A stretch of 64,000 nt of DNA from Verrucomicrobiaceae bacterium (lineage in GTDB: Bacteria > Verrucomicrobiota > Verrucomicrobiia > Verrucomicrobiales > Verrucomicrobiaceae), in contig JABTUN010000002.1 of assembly GCA_015075365.1 (NCBI GenBank), positions 248,001 through 312,000 of the forward strand. The letters are read 5' to 3'. A program made the translations under genes and the position numbers. A model generated the notes under the pieces. That model was not told where the DNA came from. It saw nothing but the letters and a program-made list of their open reading frames with translations, and did not search any database. Of the stretch, positions 44,432-53,397 are shown piece after piece. Position 1 is the first letter of the stretch. Each line of letters starts with the position of its first letter.

Positions 44432-46969
44432 TCATTTCCATTCCCGCAGCAGCACCAATCCTTCGCGATTTCTTGGAGCCAGTGCGAGGGAATCGAGCAG
44501 ATGCTGCTTCGCCCGCAGAGCATCCGAATCCTTCAAAAGGGAGGCCAGCTTGAAATGCGTCTGCGCGGCGCTGCCGGGATCGAGGATGAGCACCCGCTCG
44601 TGTGCGGCAATCGCGGCGGCCTTGTCCTGGAGTGCCTCGGCGGCCTTGGCGAGCGCTTTTTGCGGTGTGGTGAGAAATGGATTCAGCGCCAGGACACGCA
44701 GCGCGTTCGTTTTGAGCTCGGCCCAGCGCTGCTTCGGCTCGTCGAGCTCGATGAGGCGCAGGAAGGTGCTCTGTGCGCTGGATGAATTCGCCGCGATGTG
44801 GCGCAGCACGGAGGCTTCGTCGTCTGTCCGCTTCAATTCACGCAAAGCGAGCACCTTGAGGCTGTAGCCGCTCTGTGAGCTGAAATCCTCCGGCAGCAGA
44901 CGGATCAAAATCTCCGCTGTTTTGAGCACCTCCTGCCAGTTTTTCTCCTTCACCATCTCCTGCGCGTATTTCCGCGCCGCAGGCAGGTTGTTCGGATGCT
45001 CTTTGAAGTATGTGGCGAACGAGCCTTCATCGAAAGGGTTCAAATCCGCCGGCTTCGGCTCCTCCCAGTCGGCTTTCGCGCCAAAACCGAGCGCCTTGCC
45101 CTTGATGAACTTCGTGAAGCCCTTCTCAACCTCGTCGAGGTCGTCCGTGTTCGCCGCGATGGCGTCGTTGATGCGCCTTCCGGCGGCGAGATCGCGCAGG
45201 ATGCCCTGGAACTTCTCCTTCCCGTATTTCTCCAGCAGATACTCGACGACCTGGCTGGACTCAAAGTAGGCGAACATGAGGTGGTCCTGCGTCTCCGCGT
45301 TCATGAACGCGCCGCTGAGCCGCGAAACAGGCGTGAGCGTCTCCTCGTCGAGCACCATTTCGCGAAACGTGGCGTCCATCGGCATGCCCCATGCAGGATC
45401 GCGCTGCTTCTCCTCATACACGCTGATGCCCTCGCTCAACCAGCGCGGCATGCGGTTCTTCGTCACGCTGAGCGTGATGACGTGGCAGAACTCGTGCCAC
45501 AGCGTGCTTTCCCAGTTGTTGCGGCCATGCGCCAGGCTGCCAGGGCTGTTCATCGTCACCACCGTGCCGAAACACACGCCCAGCATTCCCTGCCCTCCCA
45601 GCGCGCCGAAGGTGCGGATGGCGAAATCCTGCTGCGCGCCAAAAAACTCAACAAGCACCGGCCTTTTCAGCTCCAGGCCATACTTGGGAGCCAGGACAGC
45701 TTTCGCATCGCGCAGCAATTGAAGCGCGCGCTCGCCATAAATCGGCCAGTCGCGTTTCGGCATCTTCAAAATGAAGTCGTTGTACGTTTTCGTCACATAA
45801 CCGCTCATTTCCTTCTCCAGAAGGCCCAGGTTGTGCGCCTGGATGTTGTAGCCGTCCTCCTGACGGATGGCGGCGGCCAGCTTCCATGCCTCGTCCTCCT
45901 CCCCCAGCCTCAGCAGATCGTGACAGAGCTGCACTTTGGCGGGCAGATACTTCGCATCGAACTCCAGCGCCTTCCGCTGATGGCCCGCGCTCTCCGCGAA
46001 ACGATACGCCCGTGACAAACAGCGTCCGATGGTGTGATCCACCGCCGGATCTTTGTCCCAACGCTGCAACGCCGCCTCGCGCGCCGCCGTGAACTTCGTC
46101 GCGTCCGCGTGGAACAGATACGCCACCACCGCGCGCAGCGACCACGCCAGCGCATGTTGCCCGTCCATGTCGAGCACCTGCTGCACCGCCGCCTCCGCCT
46201 CGACGAATTTTTCCCCGCCGATCAACAGCTCCGCCCGCAGCAGGTGCGCGGCCTTGTGATGCGGGTTGAGTTCGAGCGCCTTTTTCAGGTTTTCGACCGC
46301 CTGCTCCCGATCACTGGATTGAAACGCCTTCGCCAGCCCGAATCGAAGCTCCGCCGTCTCTCCATGTGCCTTCAAGCCCGCGCGGAAAACATCCGCCGCC
46401 CGCTTCGCATCATCTTTGTCGAGCGCCAGATGCCCCTCGGCCAGATACGCCGCCTCCAGCTTCGCGTCCTTGGCCTGCGCCGCCTTGAAATACTGCGAAA
46501 TCGCCTTCTGCGCGTCCATGCCGAGCGCTACCGCCGCCCTGCCGAGCATCACGGTCTCGAGCGCGGTGCGATCCTTCGCCGGTTTCGCCTTCGCGGCATC
46601 ATTCAATCCCTTCAGCGCCTCGTCCGCCACCTCCGCGCGACCCAGCATCCGTGCCATGTCATGACGCAGCATCAGCAGTTCAAAATTTCCCGGATACTGC
46701 GCCAGCGCCTTGGCTGACTCCTCCAGCGCCGTCTCGATCTGGCCCAGTTCCACCAGCGCCTTGAGCCTCATGATGCGCCACTCGGCCGACTTCAGCCCGC
46801 GCTCCGCCGCCGCCTCGCCAATGCGCGCCACCAGCTCATAGTCCCCCCGCGCCAGCAACTCCCCCACCGGCCCGAGATTACGGTCCTCAAACATCTTTTC
46901 GATGTCGAGCTGCTGCGCACGAAGGCTGGGGATGGCAAGAAACAGCAGGAGTGCGAGAAACGGGCGCAT
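44432..46969 (-). CDS. Exported TPR protein with a peptidase-MA-type (gluzincin) zinc domain
   Basis: 845 residues from the ATG at 46969, which opens the signal peptide RPFLALLLFLAIPSLRAQ; the frame extends further upstream without such a start. About ten TPR units cover residues 40-400 (for example ALEESAKALAQYPGNFELLML, AVENLKKALELNPHHKAAHLL). A zinc motif LWHEFCHVITLSV near 487-498 is followed by MPRWLSEGISVYEE, whose Glu is the third ligand, as in peptidase MA. More TPRs fill the C-terminus. It should be a periplasmic or surface metallopeptidase with a protein-binding scaffold; the substrate is unknown. It is divergent from a lipoprotein gene. Confidence 0.88.
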   Translation of the reverse strand: MRPFLALLLFLAIPSLRAQQLDIEKMFEDRNLGPVGELLARGDYELVARIGEAAAERGLKSAEWRIMRLKALVELGQIETALEESAKALAQYPGNFELLMLRHDMARMLGRAEVADEALKGLNDAAKAKPAKDRTALETVMLGRAAVALGMDAQKAISQYFKAAQAKDAKLEAAYLAEGHLALDKDDAKRAADVFRAGLKAHGETAELRFGLAKAFQSSDREQAVENLKKALELNPHHKAAHLLRAELLIGGEKFVEAEAAVQQVLDMDGQHALAWSLRAVVAYLFHADATKFTAAREAALQRWDKDPAVDHTIGRCLSRAYRFAESAGHQRKALEFDAKYLPAKVQLCHDLLRLGEEDEAWKLAAAIRQEDGYNIQAHNLGLLEKEMSGYVTKTYNDFILKMPKRDWPIYGERALQLLRDAKAVLAPKYGLELKRPVLVEFFGAQQDFAIRTFGALGGQGMLGVCFGTVVTMNSPGSLAHGRNNWESTLWHEFCHVITLSVTKNRMPRWLSEGISVYEEKQRDPAWGMPMDATFREMVLDEETLTPVSRLSGAFMNAETQDHLMFAYFESSQVVEYLLEKYGKEKFQGILRDLAAGRRINDAIAANTDDLDEVEKGFTKFIKGKALGFGAKADWEEPKPADLNPFDEGSFATYFKEHPNNLPAARKYAQEMVKEKNWQEVLKTAEILIRLLPEDFSSQSGYSLKVLALRELKRTDDEASVLRHIAANSSSAQSTFLRLIELDEPKQRWAELKTNALRVLALNPFLTTPQKALAKAAEALQDKAAAIAAHERVLILDPGSAAQTHFKLASLLKDSDALRAKQHLLDSLALAPRNREGLVLLREWK

Positions 46970-47124
46970 GGACTTCAAATCGCGTCCAAACACACGCTTC
47001 TCGCACGAGTTGTGCCGGAATAAGCGACCGGGGAAGGCACCGCGCCCTGGATCAAGCACGTCGATGCAAGCATTGAGTGTTTCGATTCGCCGCGTGCGGG
47101 CCGGATGGAAAGAATCCGCGCGCC

Positions 47125-47823
47125 ATGAAATCCGCCCCATTCTCCCTGCTTCTCCTGTCGCCCTTTCTCCTGCTTCTCGCCGCGTGCGAGACCACCAGCA
47201 TCAGCAACACAGGCCGCAATCCGCTCTATCGCGGCGAACTGGCCGAGACCGACCTGCTGGGCATCCCCGCAGGCCAGGCCGTGACCGATGCCACGATCCA
47301 GGCGGCGCTGGCGCGCTCCTCGCGATCGTCAGCCAGAGTCCGGCGTGGCGATCATGTGCTGCTCATCCAGTCAGGAGCGTTGCAGCCGGACACCATGCTC
47401 ACACGGGCCTTTGCCTCTCGTGTGCATGTCAGCCCGTTTTCCGGCCTGCCGCCCGCCGACTCCGCCGGAGCTCGGAAACTGGACACCTCCTCGTTGCGCC
47501 TCGCCGCCGCGCGCGCCGGCGCAAACAAGATCGTCTGCGTCTGGGGCCTGGTGGAGTCTGCGCACCACTCCACCGGGCTGGACGCGGTGACGTGGCTGCC
47601 AGTCGTGGGTGATTTCATCCCTGGACGCCGCACGCTCTCCCGCATCACGCTCAAGGGCATGGTCATGGACACCGCGACCGGCACCTGGCAAAGTCACAGC
47701 ACCGAACCGGTCGGTGCCACCCGCGTGACCGCCGCTCTCACCCAGGACACACAGTCTGCGCGCCAGACCGACAAAATGAAATCCCAGGCATATGAGCAAC
47801 TGGCGCGGAAGATGACGCTGTGA
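47125..47823 (+). CDS. Putative lipoprotein, function unknown
   Basis: 232 residues from the ATG at 47125; the upstream in-frame extension (to 47077) lies within the intergenic space. The signal peptide FSLLLLSPFLLLLAACE has lipobox LLAAC, with the acylated Cys near 21. The mature part has a RVRRGDHVLLIQSGALQPDTM block and a long basic-polar C-terminus. I do not recognise a family. It lies divergently from the TPR metallopeptidase gene, 155 bp apart, and converges on the next gene. Confidence 0.68.
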   Translation: MKSAPFSLLLLSPFLLLLAACETTSISNTGRNPLYRGELAETDLLGIPAGQAVTDATIQAALARSSRSSARVRRGDHVLLIQSGALQPDTMLTRAFASRVHVSPFSGLPPADSAGARKLDTSSLRLAAARAGANKIVCVWGLVESAHHSTGLDAVTWLPVVGDFIPGRRTLSRITLKGMVMDTATGTWQSHSTEPVGATRVTAALTQDTQSARQTDKMKSQAYEQLARKMTL

Positions 47824-47835
47824 TGCCGCGCAGGC

Positions 47836-49161
47836 TCATGGAATGGCGAACGCCACCTCGCGAGCGCGCAGGGCCTCGATGCTCTCACGAAAGCGTCCGA
47901 GATTTGGGGCTCCGGAGGCTCCCACCATCTCGACAAGGCAGTCCTCATGGCCTGCCGCAGCGCGGAACCCGTCGGCGTGGGATCCCGTGCCAGGGTGTAC
48001 CAAAAAACGGCGGCTCTGGAAAAACCAACGGCTCATCGCGAGGGCATGCGCGGTGCCTGAATCGTGATGACCTCCTTCATTGAGCACCTTGCGCCAAAAC
48101 TTCGCCACTTTGATCAGCGTCAGCGAGCGCAGGCGGGCCGCCATCGGATCAGTCCCGGAGAGTGAGCTGGAGAAGAGCCTTTTCATGCGCTGATACTCAC
48201 CTTGAATGCCACGCCGCCACATCGCATCCGGCAGCCAGTGATCCGGGCGAAAATGCGGACGCAGAGGCGCGCCAGCGGCAGACTCCAGCACGCCGGCAAT
48301 CTCTTCACGCAGGCTCTTCATGGTGAGCAGGCTGTGCAGCGCCGGTGCCTGCTCCAGGATGGACAGCGTGCGAAACGCGGCACCGAATGAACGGGCAGCC
48401 TCGTTTCCGCGTTCCGCGCGAGCATGCGATAATGCATCCAGAACAAGCAGCCTCACCCAGTTTGCCACCAGCCTGATTGTGAGGACATCATCGGGATCGG
48501 TGGGGACGGGCGGTTCGGAAACCTGACGGAGCGATTGAACGCGGTGCGCATGACGGCTGCAAAAGGCGGCGACACGGGGCTCTTCCTCGGGAGTTTGGAT
48601 CAAATCGCGCAGTTCGGCCTCATCATCCTCATCCAGATGAGGGATGGCTGCGAAGGCCGCCCAACCCGTCCCAGGCACTCCCGGCGCCGCCTCGGGCACG
48701 AGATCGGCATCGTCCAGCGCGGGTGGTGGTGGCGGCGCGGTCTTGTAATCGGTGAATCCGCGCGCAAAATCGCCTGACCCGCCCCACGCGGAGGGAACAA
48801 GGTTCTTGAAACCGGCCATCAGGAGGTGCCCGCTGCTGCCCAGCCAGTCCAGCGAGATCAGGTAGTGATCGAGCGCCTGCTGAAACTCCTGGTCCTGATA
48901 GGCCAGGTCGCCCAGCAGCCCTCGTGCGCGGCTTTCGAGAGAGTCCGGGAGCAATCTGGCCGTGGCCACGCGTTCGAGGAACGTCTTTCTCGCCTCAAGC
49001 TCCTCAAAAGCCGCACGATCCCACGCGGCACTCTCCAACCGGCTGATCTCCCGTCCAATCCACCAGATACTGACCACGAACAACCCGCCAAGCACAACGA
49101 GCAGCAACACAACAACGCGCCACACGCGCCGCAGAAGGCTGGGAGACTGCTTCGAAGCCAT
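47836..49161 (-). CDS. Single-pass membrane protein, function unknown
   Basis: 441 residues from the ATG at 49161 (ASKQSPSLLRRVWRVV), which gives a short basic n-region before the membrane segment VVLLLVVLGGLFVVSIWW (about 15-32). The ATG at 49197 is a possible alternative. The remainder is largely alpha-helical in composition, with Pro/acidic linkers (about residues 150-170) and no enzymatic motif. It lies 71 bp downstream of the second DUF1501 gene on the same strand and may belong to that transcript. Confidence 0.62.
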   Translation of the reverse strand: MASKQSPSLLRRVWRVVVLLLVVLGGLFVVSIWWIGREISRLESAAWDRAAFEELEARKTFLERVATARLLPDSLESRARGLLGDLAYQDQEFQQALDHYLISLDWLGSSGHLLMAGFKNLVPSAWGGSGDFARGFTDYKTAPPPPPALDDADLVPEAAPGVPGTGWAAFAAIPHLDEDDEAELRDLIQTPEEEPRVAAFCSRHAHRVQSLRQVSEPPVPTDPDDVLTIRLVANWVRLLVLDALSHARAERGNEAARSFGAAFRTLSILEQAPALHSLLTMKSLREEIAGVLESAAGAPLRPHFRPDHWLPDAMWRRGIQGEYQRMKRLFSSSLSGTDPMAARLRSLTLIKVAKFWRKVLNEGGHHDSGTAHALAMSRWFFQSRRFLVHPGTGSHADGFRAAAGHEDCLVEMVGASGAPNLGRFRESIEALRAREVAFAIP

Positions 49162-49232
49162 GCCGCACCCTGCCATGTGATGGCAGAGTGCCAACACGTT
49201 CTGTCACGACACATTGCCCTTTTGGCGTACCC

Positions 49233-50531
49233 TTAAGCAAACAAGCTCGTGATCGGCTGCCCCTTGTCGGTGACGGTGAAGGGACGCTTCGAGCTGCTGT
49301 AGAGCACCAGATCGAGCGGCAGGCCGAGGGCGTAGGCGATGGTGGCGTTGAAGTCGGGCACGCTGACTTTGTTTTCGGTGACTTCGATGCCTTTGTCGGT
49401 TTTGCCGTAAACTTGGCCGCCGGCGATGCCGCCGCCCCACAGGACGGAGCTGAAGGCCTTCGGATAGTGGTCGCGGCCGTCGTTTTGATTGATCTTCGGC
49501 GTGCGGCCGAATTCGGAGGTGAGCACGACGAGCGTGTCATCGAGCAGGCCACGGCGGTCGAGGTCGGTAAGCAGCGCGCCGAGGGCTTTGTCGAGATCGG
49601 CGGCGCGTTCCGGCAGGCGGGCGTAAATGTCCTGGTGCATGTCCCAGCCGCCGAGGGTGACTTCGACAAACTTCACGCCGTGCTCGATGAGACGACGCGC
49701 AAGCAGGCAGCCTTGGGAGAAGGTTCCTTCACCATAGGCGGCATGCGTCTCCTCGCTTTCCTTGCTGAGGTCGAAGGCGGTCAGGTCCTCGCTCTTCATG
49801 ACCTTGATGGCATCCTTGTAGACCTCGGCGTAGGCTTTGACGCCGTTGTAGTTGTAGGTCTGGCGGAAACCTTGGTCGAGTTTGGCGGAGAGGCCGAGAC
49901 GGTAGTCGAAGTCGCTCTCGCTGAGGCTGGCGGGCATGCGGCTGTTTTGCAGGCCTTTGGCAGGATCATTGAGGATGAGCGGCTGGAACGCGGCCTCGAA
50001 GAATCCGCCGCCGGGATGTTTGGAGTCGCCGGTGATGATGACGGAGCCGGGGAGGTCGGTGTTGCCCTTGCCTTGGAATTTTTGCAGCCACGCACCCATC
50101 GTCGGATGCCGTGTGGCACCGCGCATGGTGTAGCTGGTGTGCTGGAAGTAGTTCCCCTGCGCGTGCGCGCCCTGCGTGGAAGTGAGCGAGTTGATGATGG
50201 CGCCGCGGTGCATCATCTTCGCCGTGTTCGGCAGGTATTCGCTGATCTGCACCCCATCAGCGGAGGTCGCAATGGCCTTGGTGGTGCCCATCGTGTCCGC
50301 GCCAGGAACGACGCCGAAGGTGTCGAGGTGCGTCATGCCGCCGGACATGTACAAGTAGATCACGCGCTTGGCAGTGGCGGCCTGTTTGGCCTTCGACGCG
50401 CCTTCGAAGGGCGCGGCGAGACCGCGTGGAGCGAGGGCGCTCATGACAGACACGCCGAGGCAGGTCTTGGCGATGTTTTTGGCGAAGTCGCGGCGGGAGA
50501 GTTCGTCGCAGGTGTTGAGGAGAGCTTTCAT
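49233..50531 (-). CDS. DUF1501 protein (second copy), partner gene separated by the island
   Basis: 432 residues from the ATG at 50531 (KALLNTCDELSRRDFAKNIA), which places the Tat-like SRRDF near the N-terminus; the longer frame upstream is read through the island edge and is not credible. Diagnostic motifs are YLYMSGGMTHLDTFGVVPG, VVLTSEFGRTP and GRDHYPKAFSSVLWGGG. DUF1501 genes normally follow a DUF1549/1553 gene directly, as at 10.5-13.7 kb. Here the nearest DUF1549/1553 gene on the same strand lies upstream at 60999-63176, with 10.5 kb of accessory DNA between them. Confidence 0.9.
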   Translation of the reverse strand: MKALLNTCDELSRRDFAKNIAKTCLGVSVMSALAPRGLAAPFEGASKAKQAATAKRVIYLYMSGGMTHLDTFGVVPGADTMGTTKAIATSADGVQISEYLPNTAKMMHRGAIINSLTSTQGAHAQGNYFQHTSYTMRGATRHPTMGAWLQKFQGKGNTDLPGSVIITGDSKHPGGGFFEAAFQPLILNDPAKGLQNSRMPASLSESDFDYRLGLSAKLDQGFRQTYNYNGVKAYAEVYKDAIKVMKSEDLTAFDLSKESEETHAAYGEGTFSQGCLLARRLIEHGVKFVEVTLGGWDMHQDIYARLPERAADLDKALGALLTDLDRRGLLDDTLVVLTSEFGRTPKINQNDGRDHYPKAFSSVLWGGGIAGGQVYGKTDKGIEVTENKVSVPDFNATIAYALGLPLDLVLYSSSKRPFTVTDKGQPITSLFA

Positions 50532-50889
50532 GGTGTCGGTGCGTGCTATTCGGCTGCGTGAACGCAAGGCTTGGGCGGTTCTTGCCTCAAATTGCCGCCT
50601 ATCCATGCCCTCGGGCCGAGGACGGTTTGAAACCATCCGCGGCGACCGGTGGACCGGCCACAGAATCCACGCGTTTCCGTTCATTTTCACCCACCAATAG
50701 CCTCCCAGCCCGTGCCGCCGGGGAAAAGGGACGGAGCACCAAGGCACGGCGAATGGCAAAACCGGCCCACCCGCGCCGCTTGTGGAGGCTGCCAAACCCA
50801 CCCTTTTACGAAGGAGAATCCTTGAAGATATATACATCATGCCTGGCATCTGCCGGATAAACACCGCGTGGCGCGCCTCCGTCCACGCC
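50532..50889. other. Gene-free left border of the accessory island
   Basis: Between the DUF1501 start and the first array fragment there is no credible gene. The minus-strand open frame that runs through it and into DUF1501 has no start motif and a random-like composition. The stretch contains the outermost copy of the array repeat (core 50839-50849). Confidence 0.5.
50839..50849 (-). repeat. Array repeat copy 1 (ATGCCWGGCAT core)
   Basis: Core identical to copies 2, 3, 6 and 7. On the minus strand it reads QMPGMMYI, in the same register as the other copies and most like copy 3 (MPGIMYV). No immunity gene follows it, so it looks like the remnant of a lost module. Confidence 0.75.
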
Positions 50890-50940
50890 TCAAAAATCAA
50901 CGATCAAGGGCCTTAACCGAGTGCCATTCATGCCTGGCAT
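50890..50940 (-). pseudogene. Toxin-tail-like fragment MPGMNGTRLRPLIVDF (contains array repeat copy 2)
   Basis: The frame starts at repeat copy 2 (core 50930-50940) and stops at 50890-50892, giving 16 residues. It is closely matched by the fragment at 51961-52044 (PGMNGTQLRPIIVGF), and the DNA upstream and downstream of the two cores is also similar over about 45 bp. It stands directly after immunity gene A, in frame with its stop codon. No immunity gene follows, so it is a broken module. Confidence 0.6.
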
Positions 50941-50952
50941 CTTTTCTTTTTG

Positions 50953-51645
50953 TCACGAAACCCGGTCCGCCAAATACGGTCCATACTGATATTCGTTCAT
51001 CTCGGCCAAATACGCACCGTCGGTTTCGAGCAGCCTGCAAACCCATTCGTCAAATCCGCCAAAAGCCGGGTATGCGTCATTCTCCATGATTTCTTTGGCA
51101 GGGATTTCGCCCTCATCACTCCAAATCACCACGCGCCATTCTTCATCCTGATACTTTTTCAGCCCAAATGTTCCGGACATTCCAATCACAAAACCAAACC
51201 TGAAAAACGTCATCTCCTCCGTCCCACAGCCCATCTCCTCTTCAACTTGCCGCAGTTCTCTTTCAAGTCGTGCAACTCCCGCCGGACTTTTGATCTGAAC
51301 GGGAAGCCTCAACGTGAGAATGCATTCGGAGATGTGTCGGTAAAAGCGGTCCAGACATTCAGGCAGCTTGGTGCCAAGTAGCGATTCCAAGGGCGAGGTG
51401 TCAGACGGGCCTGGGACAATCACATGACTAGTTTCAAATCCTTTGCAGGCAGCGTCGGACCCGAGACTCGTATAGAGTCGCCGAGTCAAGGCCTGTAGCT
51501 GCTGCTTCGTTTCTGCGTCGATATGGAATTTGGACACCGCCTCGTATATCGACTCGGCTTCACCGTATTCTGTAGAGTAAATCCTTCGAACATCTCGTTC
51601 ACTCAAGATTCTTGAAGCGGCATCGATTGACCTATTGGGTTTCAT
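50953..51645 (-). CDS. SUKH/SMI1-like putative immunity protein, type A
   Basis: 230 residues from the ATG at 51645. Its first bases overlap the TGA that ends a short tail frame (ATGA overlap), which is why I chose this start over the long frame beginning at 51900. The core LESLLGTKLPECLDRFYRHI (about 120-140), the FFRFGFVIGMSGTFGLKK strand pair, then EWRVVIWSDEGE and a final FDEWVCRLLETDGAYLAE follow the same order as proteins B and C. That order fits the SUKH (SMI1/KNR4) superfamily, best known as immunity proteins of polymorphic toxins. Assignment is by pattern, not by search. Confidence 0.68.
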   Translation of the reverse strand: MKPNRSIDAASRILSERDVRRIYSTEYGEAESIYEAVSKFHIDAETKQQLQALTRRLYTSLGSDAACKGFETSHVIVPGPSDTSPLESLLGTKLPECLDRFYRHISECILTLRLPVQIKSPAGVARLERELRQVEEEMGCGTEEMTFFRFGFVIGMSGTFGLKKYQDEEWRVVIWSDEGEIPAKEIMENDAYPAFGGFDEWVCRLLETDGAYLAEMNEYQYGPYLADRVS

Positions 51646-51758
51646 GGCTGGATGGGAAAATGTATTCCATTTTGCAACAGCAACGGTGGCACCGTTTTTC
51701 CAACCTGGAAGCTCGGCCACTCTTCGACATACCCATCTACGTACATAATGCCTGGCAT
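51642..51758 (-). pseudogene. Tail peptide of module A (38 aa), starting at array repeat copy 3
   Basis: From repeat copy 3 (core 51748-51758) the frame reads MPGIMYVDGYVEEWPSFQ and continues to PIQP before TGA at 51642-51644, which overlaps the ATG of immunity gene A. The arrangement equals that of the two type-C tails: MPGM-like motif, 38-51 residues, stop overlapping the next start. It has no ribosome site or upstream gene body, so it is read as the displaced C-terminal end of a larger toxin. Confidence 0.6.
51748..51758 (-). repeat. Array repeat copy 3 (ATGCCWGGCAT core)
   Basis: Core ATGCCTGGCAT on the plus strand. It opens the tail frame of module A on the minus strand (MPGIMYV). Confidence 0.8.
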
Positions 51759-51960
51759 CTTGGCAGATCGGGCAGAGATCGGGCAGTGCTAAGTCGCGGA
51801 GCCTTTGCAACTCGTTGACGACGCGGCTGGAGGCGGAGGTCTTCGCACGTCCTTGAAGTGTGCGCGGGAAGTGAGGCAAAAAGCAGGTAAGAAGGGCCAT
51901 GAGACTTGAACCCTTCGCCCGTCTTGTCGTTGTACCCCCGCCTTGGGTATTTTGGCCCTC

Positions 51961-52044
51961 TCAGAGTCGGCAAAAATGAGACGGTTCGAACTCGCAAAAT
52001 CCAACGATGATGGGCCTTAACTGAGTGCCATTCATGCCTGGCTT
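51961..52044 (-). pseudogene. Toxin-tail-like fragment KPGMNGTQLRPIIVGF... (27 aa), array repeat copy 4
   Basis: From repeat copy 4 (core 52034-52044) the frame reads KPGMNGTQLRPIIVGFCEFE and stops at 51961-51963. The first half matches the fragment at 50890. The following 200 bp up to copy 3 hold no gene that I can support, only short open frames that look like decayed sequence. It follows immunity gene B1 and precedes module A. Confidence 0.58.
52034..52044 (-). repeat. Array repeat copy 4 (variant ATGCCTGGCTT)
   Basis: One base differs from the consensus, so the minus-strand reading is KPGMNGT and not MPGMNGT. The flank up to the B1 stop is nearly identical to that of copy 5. Confidence 0.8.
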
Positions 52045-52074
52045 CTTTTTTTGCCGTTGTCATGCGCCGTGTCG

Positions 52075-52725
52075 CTATCCGATCCGTTCGACCCACTGGC
52101 GTTCATCCTGGCAGATCAGGCCATCGTGCTGCATCAGCCAAAGCAGCCAGTTGTCCAGATCGTCCGACAACTGATATTCCGGATCGTCATAAAGCGGGCT
52201 TTGGATTTCTTCCGTGGGCGTTTGCACCGGCGCATGCACGATCGACCACTTTCCGCTGCGCTCGTTGAGACGCAACGCCACCGAATCCCCAGTCACCAAC
52301 TTGCAGAAGCGAATCAACCGAACCGGGAGATTCTCGTGTTTGCATGCCGCTCGGCATTCCTTCTCCCATGCAACAATGTCTTTTGGGTGGAGAAAGTGAA
52401 AGATGTTTCTCCACACAAGAACAGCCTCTTGAATCTCCGTATAAAACTCATGCACGGAGGGCGGCAGTGAGACACCAAATGCATCTTCAATGATCCGTGC
52501 GTCCGCCTTTCCCCAATGAATCATGTGTTTGAGAGCCAGATCGTATGGCTCTATGTTAGGATTGCCTCGAACAAGTCTGGCGCAGTCCTCCCACTCCCAT
52601 TCCTTCGAGCGAACACGCATCGATAATTCGGCGACGTGCCAGTCCAGATGGTAGATGTAATTCGACGCAGTTCGGTAATATCTTGTTTGGCGCGCTTCAA
52701 TCTTTAATTTCTCTACGGACTTCAT
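52075..52725 (-). CDS. SUKH/SMI1-like putative immunity protein, type B (copy 1)
   Basis: 216 residues starting with KSVEKLKIEARQTRYYR. The core ALKHMIHWGKADARIIEDAF followed by GVSLPPSVHEFYTEIQEAVL (about 75-112), then VRLIRFCKLVTGDSVALRL, KWSIVHAPV and DDLDNWLLWLMQHDGL, fits the SUKH fold in the same order as proteins A and C. The C-terminal third is almost identical to copy B2 down to the shared ICQDERQWVERIG end, while the first 60 residues differ strongly. It begins 6 bp after C1 with no repeat or tail in between, unlike B2. Confidence 0.68.
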   Translation of the reverse strand: MKSVEKLKIEARQTRYYRTASNYIYHLDWHVAELSMRVRSKEWEWEDCARLVRGNPNIEPYDLALKHMIHWGKADARIIEDAFGVSLPPSVHEFYTEIQEAVLVWRNIFHFLHPKDIVAWEKECRAACKHENLPVRLIRFCKLVTGDSVALRLNERSGKWSIVHAPVQTPTEEIQSPLYDDPEYQLSDDLDNWLLWLMQHDGLICQDERQWVERIG

Positions 52726-52731
52726 GGCTCG

Positions 52732-53397
52732 TCATTCCTCGGCATCCCAGCGATCAGTGTAGCACACCTCGAACGTGTTGCCCTTCCTTAACGGATGACC
52801 GTCCGTCGCAATCATTCTTTCCATCCATGCATCAGGATCAGGGTCGCACCTGAGATCGCCCAACGGCCCCTGCTCTTCCTCCAATGTTGAATCCACGGTC
52901 GAAAGGGCAACCTCCCATTGATTAGTTAGAGTGTGCCTGCGTAATGCAAAGAAACTTCCTTCGATTCCCGCTTTGGCAAACACGATCTGCCGTACCGGCA
53001 ACTTTCGCCTGCCTTTTTCTGAAGCATTTCGTATCAGCACTTCCCACTCCACGATCTCGTTCGGAGGGAGAATCACAATGGGATTTCTCAGGCAGATCAC
53101 GGCGCGGCTGATCCGCGCATAGATGCCATGTGCCCAATCAGGCAACTGCACATCGAAAGCTTTCTCCACCAAAGCCAAGTCCGCAGGCCGCCACTCCACA
53201 ACCGTAAGCACGCGAGTCAGATCACGCTCCCCATTCTCTACATCTGGTAATTCTTGAAACACATCCTCCATCTTTTTGTTGGGGACGTGCGGCAAAATCC
53301 ATTCCATCGCAGGTTTCACCACGCGTGGAAACCAACCATTTGAGCTGTAACAACGCGGCTCCCTTTCAAGTTTGGCAAGTGCTTCAAAGATATTCAT
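52732..53397 (-). CDS. SUKH/SMI1-like putative immunity protein, type C (copy 1)
   Basis: 221 residues from the ATG at 53397, whose bases overlap the TGA of the tail frame. It starts NIFEALAKLEREPRCYS. The core LALVEKAFDVQLPDWAHGIY followed by ARISRAVICLRNPIVILPPN (about 80-120), then VRQIVFAKAGIEGSFFALRR, WEVALSTVDS and DAWMERMIATDGHPL, follows the SUKH order. The centre is nearly identical to C2 at DNA level, and the C-terminus ends DRWDAEE where C2 is longer. B1 follows 6 bp later. The partner toxin is likely the homologous tail upstream. Confidence 0.68.
   Translation of the reverse strand: MNIFEALAKLEREPRCYSSNGWFPRVVKPAMEWILPHVPNKKMEDVFQELPDVENGERDLTRVLTVVEWRPADLALVEKAFDVQLPDWAHGIYARISRAVICLRNPIVILPPNEIVEWEVLIRNASEKGRRKLPVRQIVFAKAGIEGSFFALRRHTLTNQWEVALSTVDSTLEEEQGPLGDLRCDPDPDAWMERMIATDGHPLRKGNTFEVCYTDRWDAEE

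Noticed and set aside
51737..52096. A 119-codon minus-strand frame spanning repeat copies 4 and 3
   Set aside because: It uses the frame not shared by the modules and has no domain; better seen as decayed spacer.
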